A DNA stretch of 64,000 bases from Asticcacaulis sp. EMRT-3 (GTDB taxonomy: Bacteria; Pseudomonadota; Alphaproteobacteria; Caulobacterales; Caulobacteraceae), in assembly GCF_030027245.1 (NCBI RefSeq), contig NZ_JASERT010000001.1:1852501-1916500 (forward strand). The letters run 5' to 3'. A program made the translations under genes and the position numbers. This document shows, piece after piece, positions 26,387 to 35,254 of the stretch (the stretch's first letter is position 1; each line of letters begins with the position of its first letter). The notes under the pieces are model-generated. The model was not told the DNA's origin. It ran no database searches and was given only the letters and a program-made list of their open reading frames with translations.

Positions 26387-27984
26387 GAGATGTTTTCAGC
26401 AATCTTGAAGCTTGAATCTACAGGAGCCTCTGTACGCCCGTTTAGTGGCGTCAGAAAGACGGATTTTTCAAAGGCGTCGCACAGGGCGCGCAAACCGGCC
26501 CATACGGAGTCGGGGCCGCGACCACGGCCCCGATAAACCTCTCCCTTGATGGACAAAGTCATTTCCGCGAACGCGCCGCTGTCGAAATCAAACCCGGCCT
26601 GGGTGATTTCGCAGTCGATGACCTCGGCGGCTGTGCCGTAAGCCCTGGTCAGCGCATGAAGGCCCGCATCGAAGGCATTCCTGCCCTCGCCGATCACGGT
26701 TTGCAGCGACCGGTCATCGTGCTGGATGTCGAGCGCGATGCTGGCGCCCGTAGCCGTCACCTGGGTGCGCAGGCCCGCGATGCGTGCCATGTCGCCGGTT
26801 GCAGACGCCCCACGGCCCAGCAGGGCGCGCAGTTCATGCTCGTCGATCTCACCGATCTCGTCGGCGCGGCGCTTGAAGCTGGCGAAGACCTCGCCCAGCG
26901 CCTGATCATCGAGCGCGAAGCCCAGCGCCGTCGCCTGCTTGGCGATGGCGTGGCGGCCCGAATGCTTGCCCAGCACCATGTTCGATTTTTCCAGCCCGAC
27001 ATCTTCGGGCCGCATGATCTCATAGGTGCGCGCATCACTCAGCATACCGTGCTGGTGGATGCCGCTTTCGTGGGCGAAGGCGTTCTTGCCGACCACCGCC
27101 TTGTTGCGCGCCATGACCGAGCCGGTGGCGCGCGCCAGCAGACGCGATGTGCGCGTCAGATGGGTGGTGTTGATGCCGGTATGCAGGTCGAACAGGTCAG
27201 GGCGCACCTTCAGCGCCATGACCACCTCTTCGAGCGAGCAATTGCCAGCGCGTTCGCCAATGCCATTGATCGTGCATTCGATCTGGCGCGCCCCGCCTTG
27301 CAGCGCCGCCAGCGAATTGGCGACGGCGAGGCCGAGATCATTATGGCAGTGGGCCGACAGGATGATGGCCGGATCGGGAATGGCGGTGCGCAAACCGGCA
27401 AAGATGTTGCGGATCTCATCGGGCGTGGCGTAGCCGACCGTATCGGGAATATTGAGCGTCGTCGCGCCCGCCTCGACCACGGCCTGACAGATTTCGGTCA
27501 GGAAATCAGCCTCGGTGCGGATGGCATCTTCGGGCGAAAACTCAACCTCGTCAAACATGCCCGCCGCGTAAGCGACCGCGCGAACCGCCGTTTCCAGCAC
27601 CTCGATGCGGCTCTTTTTTAGCTTGGCGGCGCGGTGGATCGGCGAGGTGGCGAGGAAAATATGAGCGCGCGAACGCCGGGCCGGGGCCAAAGCGCGCGCC
27701 GCCGCATCGAGATCGCTCTCCAGAGCGCGCGACAAAGAGCAGAAGACGGGCCCCGCCACTTCCGAGGCGATAACGCGGATCGCTTCTTCATCGCCGGGTG
27801 AGGCAGCGGCGAAACCGGCCTCTAAAATATCGACGCCCAGCGCGCTCAAGGCGTGGGCCATTCTCAGCTTGTCCCTGACGCCCAGCGAGAAGCCGGGGGC
27901 CTGTTCCCCGTCACGCAGCGACGTATCGAAAACCAGAACCCGGTCTCGATCCGTTGGCGGCTTAGGGGTAAAATGCGAATTCAT
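26383..27984 (-). CDS. leuA: 2-isopropylmalate synthase
   Basis: A 533-residue enzyme that condenses acetyl-CoA with 2-oxoisovalerate, committing carbon to leucine. [15 protein letters not shown] and the metal site [13 protein letters not shown] belong to the HMGL-like TIM barrel. [15 protein letters not shown] and GKHSGRHAI mark the LeuA subdomains, and the C-terminal 130 residues form the LeuA allosteric domain. Homocitrate and citramalate synthases are alternatives, but the leu context settles it. Start and stop both overlap neighbours as ATGA. Confidence 0.93.
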   Translation of the reverse strand: MNSHFTPKPPTDRDRVLVFDTSLRDGEQAPGFSLGVRDKLRMAHALSALGVDILEAGFAAASPGDEEAIRVIASEVAGPVFCSLSRALESDLDAAARALAPARRSRAHIFLATSPIHRAAKLKKSRIEVLETAVRAVAYAAGMFDEVEFSPEDAIRTEADFLTEICQAVVEAGATTLNIPDTVGYATPDEIRNIFAGLRTAIPDPAIILSAHCHNDLGLAVANSLAALQGGARQIECTINGIGERAGNCSLEEVVMALKVRPDLFDLHTGINTTHLTRTSRLLARATGSVMARNKAVVGKNAFAHESGIHQHGMLSDARTYEIMRPEDVGLEKSNMVLGKHSGRHAIAKQATALGFALDDQALGEVFASFKRRADEIGEIDEHELRALLGRGASATGDMARIAGLRTQVTATGASIALDIQHDDRSLQTVIGEGRNAFDAGLHALTRAYGTAAEVIDCEITQAGFDFDSGAFAEMTLSIKGEVYRGRGRGPDSVWAGLRALCDAFEKSVFLTPLNGRTEAPVDSSFKIAENIS

Positions 27985-28271
27985 GCGCTTAACTTTTGCT
28001 TGGCTCCGGCAGCGCCCTTGCCCCCTTTAAGTCTTTGAGGGGCTTCGTGCAGGCGCCTGATGCCGTAGAGCCGGTCGATCTGAAGACCCAGAATATCCGG
28101 GCTGCGGGAAGGGTCGCGCGGACGCACCCTAAGCGTCAGGCCGCGCTTGTCCTCGCCGAGATCGAAGAGTTCCATCTCATCTATGTGGAAACCCCGTCTC
28201 TCGACGAGGCCCAGAATTCGCAGGAGGCTGCCTTCCAGGCGATCCAGCTCAATATGAATCAAGTGGTTCAT
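27981..28271 (-). CDS. ACT-only acetolactate synthase regulatory subunit-like protein
   Basis: A 96-residue protein with a single ACT-like fold ([30 protein letters not shown]). It overlaps ilvB by 23 nt upstream and leuA by ATGA downstream. Its position after ilvB implies that it is the small subunit of acetohydroxyacid synthase. It is much shorter than the usual IlvH of about 160-180 residues and resembles the enterobacterial IlvM type. The C-terminal tail is basic ([13 protein letters not shown]). Whether it confers valine sensitivity cannot be told from sequence. Confidence 0.75.
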   Translation of the reverse strand: MNHLIHIELDRLEGSLLRILGLVERRGFHIDEMELFDLGEDKRGLTLRVRPRDPSRSPDILGLQIDRLYGIRRLHEAPQRLKGGKGAAGAKQKLSA

Positions 28272-29934
28272 CCCAGCGTTCCTCCATCATTTCCGCGTTC
28301 GACGCGCCCGGCGGCACCAGCGGCCAGACATTTTCGCGCGGATCAACCAATACATGCAACAGGGTGGGCCCTTCGGCGGCCAGCAGCCGGTCGATAGCGC
28401 CCTCGACTTCGTGGCGGTGGGTGATGCGGAAGGCATCAAGCCCGAACGCCTTGGCGACAACGACGAAATCGGGATTATCCGACAGGTCGATCTCGCTGTA
28501 ATTTTCCTGATAGAACAGTTCCTGCCACTGGCGCACCAGCCCTAAGCTCGAATTATCGAGCAGGACGATCTTCAGCGGGATCTGGTAACGGTTGAGCGTC
28601 GCCATCTCCTGAATGTTCATCATGAACGAGCCATCGCCCGAAATGGTGACGACATGGTGATCGGGCATGGCCAGCTTGGCCCCGACACCGGCGGGCAGGC
28701 CGTAGCCCATCGCGCCCGAACCACCTGAGGTCAGGTGCGAACGGTTGTGGGCAAATTCGCAATGCTGCGCCACCCACATCTGATGCTGTCCGACATCGCA
28801 GGCGGCGATGAACTTGTCACCGGCCTTTTCCGACAGGGTTTTGAGCAAGCCCGGCGCATAGACGCCCTGACCCGGCGCATTATAGCGGAAGCGGTGCTCC
28901 CACTTGTCGGCCTTGCATTTTTCGACCCATTTGCGGATGTCGCCCATAACGGGCTTCAGGCTCTCAATCGTCGTCTTCAGATCACCGACAATGGCGACCT
29001 CGGCCTTGCGCAGCTTGTTGATTTCCGCCGGATCGATGTCGGCGTGGATCACCTTGGCGTTGGGCGCGAAGGCATTGAGCTTGCCGGTGGCGCGGTCGTC
29101 AAAACGCGCACCGAGCGCGATCAGCAGATCGGTTTCCTGAACGGCGATATTGGCGGCGCGCGTGCCGTGCATCCCCAACATGCCGAGATACAAATCCTCG
29201 GTGGTCGGCACCGTGCCGATCCCCTTCAGGGTGGACACCGCCGGAATGCCGGTGCGGGCCAGCAGGTCACGCATGGCCTGCGAGGCATGGGCCATTTCGA
29301 CGCCACCGCCGATATAGAAGAGCGGCTTCTTGGCGGCTTCGATCAGCGCCGATGCAGCAGCAATGGCGCTTTCGTCAGGCACGGGCGCGCTCCAGGCCGG
29401 GAAGCTGGCCGGGTGCGAGGTGATGACATGGGCAGCGGCAACATCCTTCGGAATATCGACCAGAACCGGCCCGGCGCGGCCTTCCTGCGCAATGGCGAAG
29501 GCTTCGGCCAGTATGGCCGGAATATCCGCCGGATCGCGCACCAGCCACGAATGTTTGACGATGGGCAGGGTGATGCCGAGAATATCGACTTCCTGAAAAC
29601 CGTCCGTACCCATCAGGTGCGTGCCGACCTGGCCGGTGATGCAGACCAGCGGCACGGAATCCATATAGGCATTGGCGATGCCGGTGATCAGATTGGTGGC
29701 GCCCGGCCCCGATGTGGCCATGCAGACGCCGACCTTGCCGGTGGCGCGCGCATAGGCGTCGGCGGCAAACGCCGCGCCCTGCTCATGGCGGACGAGAATA
29801 TGTTGCAGGCCGGAACCGGCCAGGGCGTCATAGATGGGCATGATGGCCCCACCCGGATAGCCGAATAGGGTCTCAACCCCCAACGCCTTCAGCGTGGAGA
29901 TGACCAGTTGCGCTCCGGTGGGTTGATTGCTCAT
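28249..29934 (-). CDS. ilvB: Acetolactate synthase large subunit
   Basis: A 561-residue thiamine-diphosphate enzyme for acetolactate and acetohydroxybutyrate formation. The catalytic glutamate is in [18 protein letters not shown], the FAD region follows, and the ThDP motif [15 protein letters not shown] leads to [12 protein letters not shown]. The N-terminus [20 protein letters not shown] is standard. It overlaps the ACT gene by 23 nt. A pair of strong hairpins lies just upstream, between ilvC and ilvB. Confidence 0.95.
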   Translation of the reverse strand: MSNQPTGAQLVISTLKALGVETLFGYPGGAIMPIYDALAGSGLQHILVRHEQGAAFAADAYARATGKVGVCMATSGPGATNLITGIANAYMDSVPLVCITGQVGTHLMGTDGFQEVDILGITLPIVKHSWLVRDPADIPAILAEAFAIAQEGRAGPVLVDIPKDVAAAHVITSHPASFPAWSAPVPDESAIAAASALIEAAKKPLFYIGGGVEMAHASQAMRDLLARTGIPAVSTLKGIGTVPTTEDLYLGMLGMHGTRAANIAVQETDLLIALGARFDDRATGKLNAFAPNAKVIHADIDPAEINKLRKAEVAIVGDLKTTIESLKPVMGDIRKWVEKCKADKWEHRFRYNAPGQGVYAPGLLKTLSEKAGDKFIAACDVGQHQMWVAQHCEFAHNRSHLTSGGSGAMGYGLPAGVGAKLAMPDHHVVTISGDGSFMMNIQEMATLNRYQIPLKIVLLDNSSLGLVRQWQELFYQENYSEIDLSDNPDFVVVAKAFGLDAFRITHRHEVEGAIDRLLAAEGPTLLHVLVDPRENVWPLVPPGASNAEMMEERWDEPLDSY

Positions 29935-29969
29935 CGTAAAAAACTCAAATCTTTATAAGAATAAGACTC

Positions 29970-30062
29970 GAAAAATTCCTGAAGGGCCGCCCCGAAGGAA
30001 TTTTTCTCCTTATGGCTCATAGGGAAAGTACACCGCCCGCAGGGCGGGACTTTCCCTATGAG
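29970..30062 (-). promoter_or_regulatory. Two strong hairpins between ilvC and ilvB
   Basis: 29970-30006 pairs GAAAAATTCCT with AGGAATTTTTC. 30016-30062 pairs CTCATAGGGAAAGT with ACTTTCCCTATGAG and has an inner CCGCCC/GGGCGG stem. The second begins 5 nt after the ilvC stop codon. Neither is followed by a long T-run on the minus strand, so mRNA stabilisation or partial termination between ilvC and ilvB are both possible. Confidence 0.6.
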
Positions 30063-30067
30063 ATAGT

Positions 30068-31069
30068 TTACGCTTCCTGCTTGTTTTGCAGCCAGCTCAT
30101 GCGCGAACGCAGATCCGCGCCGACCTTTTCGATCTGGTGGTTCAGGTCGGCATTCATCAGCGAGTTATAACGCGGACGACCGGCCTGATTTTCCAGAATC
30201 CATTCGCGGGCGAAGGTGGCGTCCTGAATATCCTTCAGCACGGCGCGCATACGCTCACGGGTCTCGTTGTTGATGATGCGCGGGCCCGACACCAGATCGC
30301 CGTACTTACAGGTTTCCGACACGAATTCGTGCATCTTGGCGAAGCCGCCTTCATAGAGCAGATCGACGATCAGCTTCAGTTCGTGCAGGCACTCGAAATA
30401 GGCGATTTCCGGGCGGTAACCGGCTTCGACGAGGGTTTCAAAACCCATCATGACCAGCTCGGTGGTGCCGCCGCACAGGACGGCCTGTTCGCCGAACAGA
30501 TCGGTTTCGGTTTCTTCCTTGAACGAGGTTTCGATCACTCCGCCAATGGTGCCGCCGATGCCACGGGCATAACCCAGAGCCTTCTGCGCCGCCTTGCCCG
30601 ACACGTCGCGGTCAACCGCGAACAGCGACGGCACGCCACGGCCACGCTGATATTCGCGGCGCACCAGATCGCCGGGGCCCTTGGGGGCCACCAGGATCAC
30701 GTCCATATCGGCGCGCGGCACGACGCGGCCATACAGAACCGAGAAGCCGTGGGCGAACAGGATGGCGCTGCCCTTGGGGGCGTTGGGCTCGATCACGTCC
30801 TTATAGAGATCGGCATGGGTCATGTCGGGCGTCAGGATGGCGATGATGGTCGCATCCTTACAGGCGTCGGCCACCGACAAAACGGTGTGGCCGTCGGCCT
30901 TGGCCTTGACTTCACCGGCGCCGCCGGCACGCAGGCCGACCACCACATCCGCGCCCGAATCCTTGAGGTTCGAAGCGTGGGCGCGGCCCTGGCTGCCATA
31001 GCCGATAATGGCGATGCGTTCGCCCTTCAGGCTGTCGGGCGAAACGTCGTCATTGGTGTAGATCTTCAC
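30068..31069 (-). CDS. ilvC: Ketol-acid reductoisomerase, class I
   Basis: A 333-residue NADPH-dependent enzyme for the second common step of branched-chain synthesis. The Rossmann motif is [16 protein letters not shown], followed by [36 protein letters not shown] with the metal-binding acids, and the [17 protein letters not shown] helix. Length fits class I. Read from the minus strand, it follows the IlvD-like domain gene by 36 nt and precedes ilvB. Confidence 0.96.
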   Translation of the reverse strand: MKIYTNDDVSPDSLKGERIAIIGYGSQGRAHASNLKDSGADVVVGLRAGGAGEVKAKADGHTVLSVADACKDATIIAILTPDMTHADLYKDVIEPNAPKGSAILFAHGFSVLYGRVVPRADMDVILVAPKGPGDLVRREYQRGRGVPSLFAVDRDVSGKAAQKALGYARGIGGTIGGVIETSFKEETETDLFGEQAVLCGGTTELVMMGFETLVEAGYRPEIAYFECLHELKLIVDLLYEGGFAKMHEFVSETCKYGDLVSGPRIINNETRERMRAVLKDIQDATFAREWILENQAGRPRYNSLMNADLNHQIEKVGADLRSRMSWLQNKQEA

Positions 31070-31105
31070 AATAGTCTCCGTAATCTTCTGGAAGGTTTTC
31101 AGATA

Positions 31106-31702
31106 TCAGCTATGCGCCGCCGTTACCAGACGGGCGTATTTTTGCAGCGCACCAGCGCCGAAAGTGGTCATGCCGGGCTTCTGGGCCTTGATGCCCCGGC
31201 GCATGTCGATGTCGGCCAGAACGTCGATGCGACGGGCGGCCAGATCGACATGGATGATGTCGTCGTCATTGACATAGGCGATGGGGCCGCGCGCCGAAGC
31301 CGAGGGCGCAACATGGCCGATGACCGCTTCATGCTGGCCATCGCCGATACGGCCATCGGTGATGAGGGTGACGCGCTCGATCTGAGCCTCGTCCAGCGCA
31401 GTGTGGATCGCCTGCAAACCGGCGGCACTGAGCGCGGCGCGCGCATCATCGCGGATGACCAATATATCGCACGAACGCACGCGACCCGCCTGAATACCGG
31501 CCAGAGCCTCGGCGGCGCCTTCGAAAACGCGCGCCGGGCCATCGAAAACAGGCGCGTCAAAACCTTCGAGACGGGCGGCGCAGCCTTCGGGCGCCAGCGA
31601 GCCATGAAGAATGGCGAACCCACCCGAAATCGCACGTACCACATCGCCCGCGCCATGATAGGGGGCTGTGCTTTGGCGGTTCATTGCGGTGAAGGCAGTC
31701 AT
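31106..31702 (-). CDS. Stand-alone IlvD/Edd C-terminal-domain-like protein
   Basis: A 198-residue protein that aligns by eye with only the C-terminal swivel domain of dihydroxy-acid dehydratase: FAILHGSLAPEG corresponds to the GNLAP strand, FDGPARVFEGAAEAL to the GPARVF helix, and LITDGRIGDGQHEAVIGHVAP to [22 protein letters not shown]. GPIAYVNDDDIIHVDLAARRIDVL also matches. The N-terminal domain with the Fe-S cysteines is absent, so it cannot be a dehydratase alone. The SGG of the substrate loop is altered to GDG. It lies immediately upstream of ilvC, and full-length ilvD is 650 nt away on the other strand. Confidence 0.75.
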   Translation of the reverse strand: MTAFTAMNRQSTAPYHGAGDVVRAISGGFAILHGSLAPEGCAARLEGFDAPVFDGPARVFEGAAEALAGIQAGRVRSCDILVIRDDARAALSAAGLQAIHTALDEAQIERVTLITDGRIGDGQHEAVIGHVAPSASARGPIAYVNDDDIIHVDLAARRIDVLADIDMRRGIKAQKPGMTTFGAGALQKYARLVTAAHS

Positions 31703-31748
31703 GACGTCATCTCGCTTTGGGTTAAATCTACTCAGGTGAACAGTTATA

Positions 31749-31782
31749 CGAAAAAATCCCGCTCGTTTCAGGGAGCGGGAGG
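31749..31782 (-). terminator. Terminator of small membrane protein gene
   Basis: CCCGCTC and GAGCGGG pair around CCTGAAAC when read on the minus strand, followed by ATTTTTTCG. It lies 34 nt beyond the stop of the 49-residue gene and separates it from the IlvD-like gene. Confidence 0.8.
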
Positions 31783-31815
31783 ATGTAATCCTCTTGGCGG
31801 GTGTTTAAACCTGCG

Positions 31816-31965
31816 CTACCACTCCGGCATCAAGGGGCGAAGTACGCCCCCAATAAGCAGCGATACGATGTCGAGTACGAGCAGGGTCACGAAGGCGGAC
31901 GTCGCCAGAGCCATCAGCTCCCGCGCCTTATCCTGCTTCATCGTGATGGCCTTGGCCCGGTTCAT
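31816..31965 (-). CDS. Small single-pass membrane protein, 49 residues
   Basis: The ATG at 31965 has GGAG seven bases upstream; a longer in-frame reading to 32097 lacks one. The product starts with a basic segment (MNRAKAITMKQDKARELMAL) followed by one hydrophobic helix (AFVTLLVLDIVSLLIGGVL). The family is not recognised. It has its own terminator and is divergent from ilvD. Confidence 0.55.
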   Translation of the reverse strand: MNRAKAITMKQDKARELMALATSAFVTLLVLDIVSLLIGGVLRPLMPEW

Positions 31966-32233
31966 GACGTATCTCCGCGCATCCAATGGTGGTTGCGTGA
32001 AGACATATATACGCAAATCCGAACGGAATGCAAAGTAATTTTGGGGGAAATCTGGAAAAATTTTCCGCGCGATCAAGCTATTACGGCATTGCAGCAAAAT
32101 ATTTTACCCGAAAACTTGAATTTATTGCAAATTCATTTCTCATTGCGCTGCAAAACAGCCGGAATCACAGCCTTGTGTACAGGAATCGTGAAACATTCTG
32201 TCCCCGCCGCAAAATGCGTCCGCCATTGCGATC

Positions 32234-32262
32234 TTGCCTTAGCAAGGCAGGGGTTTATATAA
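32234..32262 (+). promoter_or_regulatory. Candidate ilvD promoter with overlapping palindrome
   Basis: TTGCCT at 32234 and TATATAA at 32256 are spaced as -35 and -10 boxes. TGCCTT-agc-AAGGCA (32235-32249) is a perfect palindrome covering the -35 region, as a repressor operator would. Apart from this, the 385-nt span 31966-32350 is AT-richer than its surroundings and shows no gene. Confidence 0.4.
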
Positions 32263-32350
32263 GAACCAGACATCGCGTCCGCCCGTCCGGTCTTTCCGGC
32301 GTTAAAAAGCGGCCAGCGAACATCCCAGCCCTCTTCTCAGGTTTCGAGCC

Positions 32351-34216
32351 ATGCCCGCCTATCGTTCCCGCACCACCACCTTCGGCCGCAACATGGCGGG
32401 CGCCCGCGCCCTGTGGCGCGCCACCGGCATGAAGGACGGCGATTTCACCAAGCCGATCATCGCCGTGGTCAATTCCTTCACCCAGTTCGTGCCGGGACAT
32501 GTCCATCTGAAGGATCTGGGTCAGCTTGTGGCGCGCGAAATCGAACGCGCGGGCGGCGTGGCCAAGGAGTTCAACACGATTGCGGTCGATGACGGCATCG
32601 CTATGGGCCACGGCGGTATGCTCTATTCGCTGCCCTCGCGCGACCTGATCGCCGATTCGGTTGAGTATATGGTCAATGCCCACTGCGCCGACGCGATGGT
32701 CTGCATCTCCAACTGCGACAAGATCACGCCGGGTATGCTGATGGCCGCCATGCGCATCAATATTCCGGTCATCTTCGTCTCCGGCGGCCCGATGGAAGCG
32801 GGCAAGGTGGTGTGGCCCGATAAGGACGGCGTGGCGAAGACCCATTCGCTCGACCTGATCGACGCCATGATGCAGGCCGGCGACGACAGTATTTCCGACG
32901 AACAGGTGGCGGCGGTCGAGGAAGCCGCCTGCCCGACCTGCGGTTCGTGTTCGGGCATGTTCACCGCCAATTCGATGAACTGCCTGACCGAAGCGCTCGG
33001 CCTGTCCCTGCCCGGCAACGGCACGACTTTGGCCACCCATTCGGATCGTGAGCGCCTGTTCTGCGAAGCGGGCCGCACCATCGTCGATCTGTGCGAGCGC
33101 TGGTATGAGCAGGACGACGCCTCGGTGCTGCCGCGTTCTATCGCCACCAAGGAAGCCTTTGAAAACGCGATGGCGCTCGATGTGGCGATGGGCGGCTCCA
33201 CCAATACGGTGCTGCATATTCTGGCGGCGGCGCAGGAGGCGGGCGTCGATTTCACTATGGGCGACATCGACCGCATTTCGCGCGCCACGCCCTGTTTGTG
33301 CAAGGTGGCCCCGTCGCTGGCCAGTGTCCACATCGAAGACGTGCATCGCGCGGGCGGTATCATGGGCATATTGGGCGAGTTGAACCGCGGCGGCCTGATC
33401 CACGGCGAACAGCCGACTGTGCATAGCCCCAGCCTGAGCGCCGCCCTGGCGCACTGGGACATCAAATCGTCGAATGATTCCTCCGTAGCCGAGTTTTTCA
33501 AGGCGGCCCCCGGCGGGGTGCGCACCACCCAGGCCTTCTCGCAATCGCGGCGCTGGGACGAACTGGATTCCGACCGCCGCAACGGCGTGATCCGTTCGGT
33601 GGAGCACGCCTTCACGAAAGATGGCGGGCTGGCCGTTCTGTACGGCAATATCGCTGAAAAGGGCTGCATCGTCAAAACGGCGGGGGTCGATGAATCGATC
33701 TGGACATTTACCGGCACGGCGCGCGTCTTTGAATCGCAGGATGAGGCTGCCGCCGCCATTCTCAACAACAAAATCGTGGCGGGCGATGTGGTCGTCATCC
33801 GCTATGAAGGCCCCAAGGGCGGGCCGGGTATGCAGGAAATGCTGTACCCGACCACCTATCTGAAATCGAAGGGGCTGGGCAAGGTGTGCGCGCTTCTGAC
33901 CGATGGCCGTTTTTCGGGCGGCACGGCGGGGCTGTCCATCGGCCATGCCTCGCCGGAAGCGGCGGCAGGCGGCGTCATCGCTCTGGTGCATGACGGCGAC
34001 AGGATCGAGATCGACATCCCCAACCGCTCGATCCATCTGGCGGTGCCTGACCGCGAACTGGCCGAGCGGCGCGCCGCCGAGGAACATCGCGGCCACGACG
34101 CCTTCACGCCAAAATCGCGCGACCGTCAGGTATCGCTGGCACTGAAGGCCTATGCAGCGATGGTCACCTCCGCCGACACCGGCGCGGTGCGCGATCTGGA
34201 GCAGTTGAAGCGGTAG
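32351..34216 (+). CDS. ilvD: Dihydroxy-acid dehydratase
   Basis: A 621-residue Fe-S dehydratase for the third common step of Val/Ile/Leu synthesis. [20 protein letters not shown] and [19 protein letters not shown] carry cluster cysteines, and the C-terminal domain has [21 protein letters not shown]. It is IlvD rather than Edd because the sequence follows the IlvD consensus throughout and lies in an ilv cluster. It is transcribed away from the rest of the cluster. Confidence 0.96.
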   Translation: MPAYRSRTTTFGRNMAGARALWRATGMKDGDFTKPIIAVVNSFTQFVPGHVHLKDLGQLVAREIERAGGVAKEFNTIAVDDGIAMGHGGMLYSLPSRDLIADSVEYMVNAHCADAMVCISNCDKITPGMLMAAMRINIPVIFVSGGPMEAGKVVWPDKDGVAKTHSLDLIDAMMQAGDDSISDEQVAAVEEAACPTCGSCSGMFTANSMNCLTEALGLSLPGNGTTLATHSDRERLFCEAGRTIVDLCERWYEQDDASVLPRSIATKEAFENAMALDVAMGGSTNTVLHILAAAQEAGVDFTMGDIDRISRATPCLCKVAPSLASVHIEDVHRAGGIMGILGELNRGGLIHGEQPTVHSPSLSAALAHWDIKSSNDSSVAEFFKAAPGGVRTTQAFSQSRRWDELDSDRRNGVIRSVEHAFTKDGGLAVLYGNIAEKGCIVKTAGVDESIWTFTGTARVFESQDEAAAAILNNKIVAGDVVVIRYEGPKGGPGMQEMLYPTTYLKSKGLGKVCALLTDGRFSGGTAGLSIGHASPEAAAGGVIALVHDGDRIEIDIPNRSIHLAVPDRELAERRAAEEHRGHDAFTPKSRDRQVSLALKAYAAMVTSADTGAVRDLEQLKR

Positions 34217-34226
34217 CTCAGTCGAA

Positions 34227-34254
34227 GAACTCCCCCTGATCGCAGGGGGAGTTC
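34227..34254. repeat. GGGGAG hairpin upstream of DUF559 gene
   Basis: GAACTCCCCCT and AGGGGGAGTTC form a perfect 11-bp stem around GATCGC. It resembles one arm of the GGGGAGG REP elements found elsewhere in the window. A second AGGAGGGGG follows at 34257-34265, immediately before the DUF559 start. Confidence 0.7.
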
Positions 34255-34272
34255 TAAGGAGGGGGTTTTGCT

Positions 34273-34705
34273 TTGAAACAGCCGCAGCGCGCCTTTGCGA
34301 AGACACTGCGCAAGGCCATGTCCTTGCCGGAAATGCTGTTGTGGACAAGACTGCGCACCCGTCAGCCGGGCGGGCCGGTTTTCCGGCGGCAATATCCATT
34401 TGACCGCTATGTCTTCGATTTTTAGAGCGCATCCCAAAAAGTGGGTCGCACTTTTTGGATCCAGGTGCGTGTAAAACAAAAACTTAGCAAAAGCCAAACT
34501 GGTCATCGAGATCGACGGCTATCATCACGGTGTCAATCATCAGGGCGAACGCGACGAAGCGCGCGACCGCTTCCTGAACGAACGTGGTTTTGACGTGATG
34601 CGCATTCCCGCCGCCGACGTGCTGGCCGATCCCGATGACATGGCCGATGGCGTCTATCGTTATGCCGCAGAACGCATGGCTTGTCAGGACGGTGGTTTAG
34701 GCTAG
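34273..34705 (+). pseudogene. DUF559 endonuclease-like gene broken by a repeat element
   Basis: The first half, from a TTG at 34273, reads KTLRKAMSLPEMLLWTRLR and ends RRQYPFDRYVFDF, then hits TAG. The second half resumes at 34487 with KAKLVIEIDGYHHG, carrying the catalytic EIDG region, and runs to a TAG at 34705. These are the two halves of a DUF559 protein (MTES/Vsr-like restriction endonuclease fold), separated by a 55-nt element whose first bases form the stop. The frame also shifts, and about two codons between DF and AKAK seem lost. The protein is almost certainly not made in full. Confidence 0.88.
34423..34477. repeat. Short palindromic repeat (family B, short form), copy 2, inside DUF559
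   Basis: It begins TAGAGCGCATCCC and contains CCAAAAAGTG-ggtcg-CACTTTTTGG, then GATCC and GTGTAAAAC. The reverse complement matches 97-150. It interrupts an otherwise intact reading frame, direct evidence that elements of this family insert. Confidence 0.85.
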
Positions 34706-34732
34706 GGTGAACCGGCTCAAGAAGGGTCTTAC

Positions 34733-35245
34733 ATGCCGCGTCATCACTTAAGTTTCGTCCTGCCCATCATGGCGGCAATCTTCGTCCCGGCGGCTCTGGC
34801 CCAGACGGCACCGCCCCCCGCCACCGCGCCCGCCCACGTCCAGACCCGGATGACCCTCTATCACGGCACCTGCCCCAGCCTGTCGCGGCCCGACAGCGCG
34901 CCCGCCTCCGACTGCCAGCCCGCCCTGCTCGTCAATAGCTATGCCGACGGATTCCTCGGCTATGTTTTCGTGACCGGCAGCCCGCCCGCCAGCCAGTCTG
35001 CCGTCTCCTTTTTCGGCGACACAACCGGCATGATGGAGGGTTCGGTGCAGATCGAGGCCGTCACCATCGCCGCGCCCGACAAGAGCCAGACGCTCGATGC
35101 GCGCGGCACCTGCACGCGCTCCGGCCCCGATGATGGCGCGCAAACGGTCAATTGCGAAGCCACCACCGATGACGGCATGTACACGGCTACTTTCGTTTCT
35201 GATGGCCAGCCGCCCCAGGTTAAAAACCTGACAGCGGCCAGATAA
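34733..35245 (+). CDS. Secreted hypothetical protein
   Basis: A 170-residue protein with an N-terminal signal peptide (FVLPIMAAIFVPAALAQ) and a mature part containing four cysteines, suggesting disulfide bonds in the periplasm. The middle (GFLGYVFVTGSPPASQSAVSFFG) and the C-terminal DDGMYTATFVSDGQPPQ look like beta strands. I do not recognise the family. It is convergent with the chemoreceptor gene. Confidence 0.6.
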   Translation: MPRHHLSFVLPIMAAIFVPAALAQTAPPPATAPAHVQTRMTLYHGTCPSLSRPDSAPASDCQPALLVNSYADGFLGYVFVTGSPPASQSAVSFFGDTTGMMEGSVQIEAVTIAAPDKSQTLDARGTCTRSGPDDGAQTVNCEATTDDGMYTATFVSDGQPPQVKNLTAAR

Positions 35246-35254
35246 TCTACCGCA

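Noticed and set aside
30086..32038. 650-residue open frame opposite ilvC and the IlvD-like gene
   Set aside because: It spans several real minus-strand features and a terminator; its composition is that of an antisense shadow.
32255..34432. 725-residue open frame on the strand opposite ilvD
   Set aside because: It mirrors ilvD codons in high-GC DNA, has a His/Arg/Gly-rich composition with no known motifs, and ilvD itself is unmistakable.
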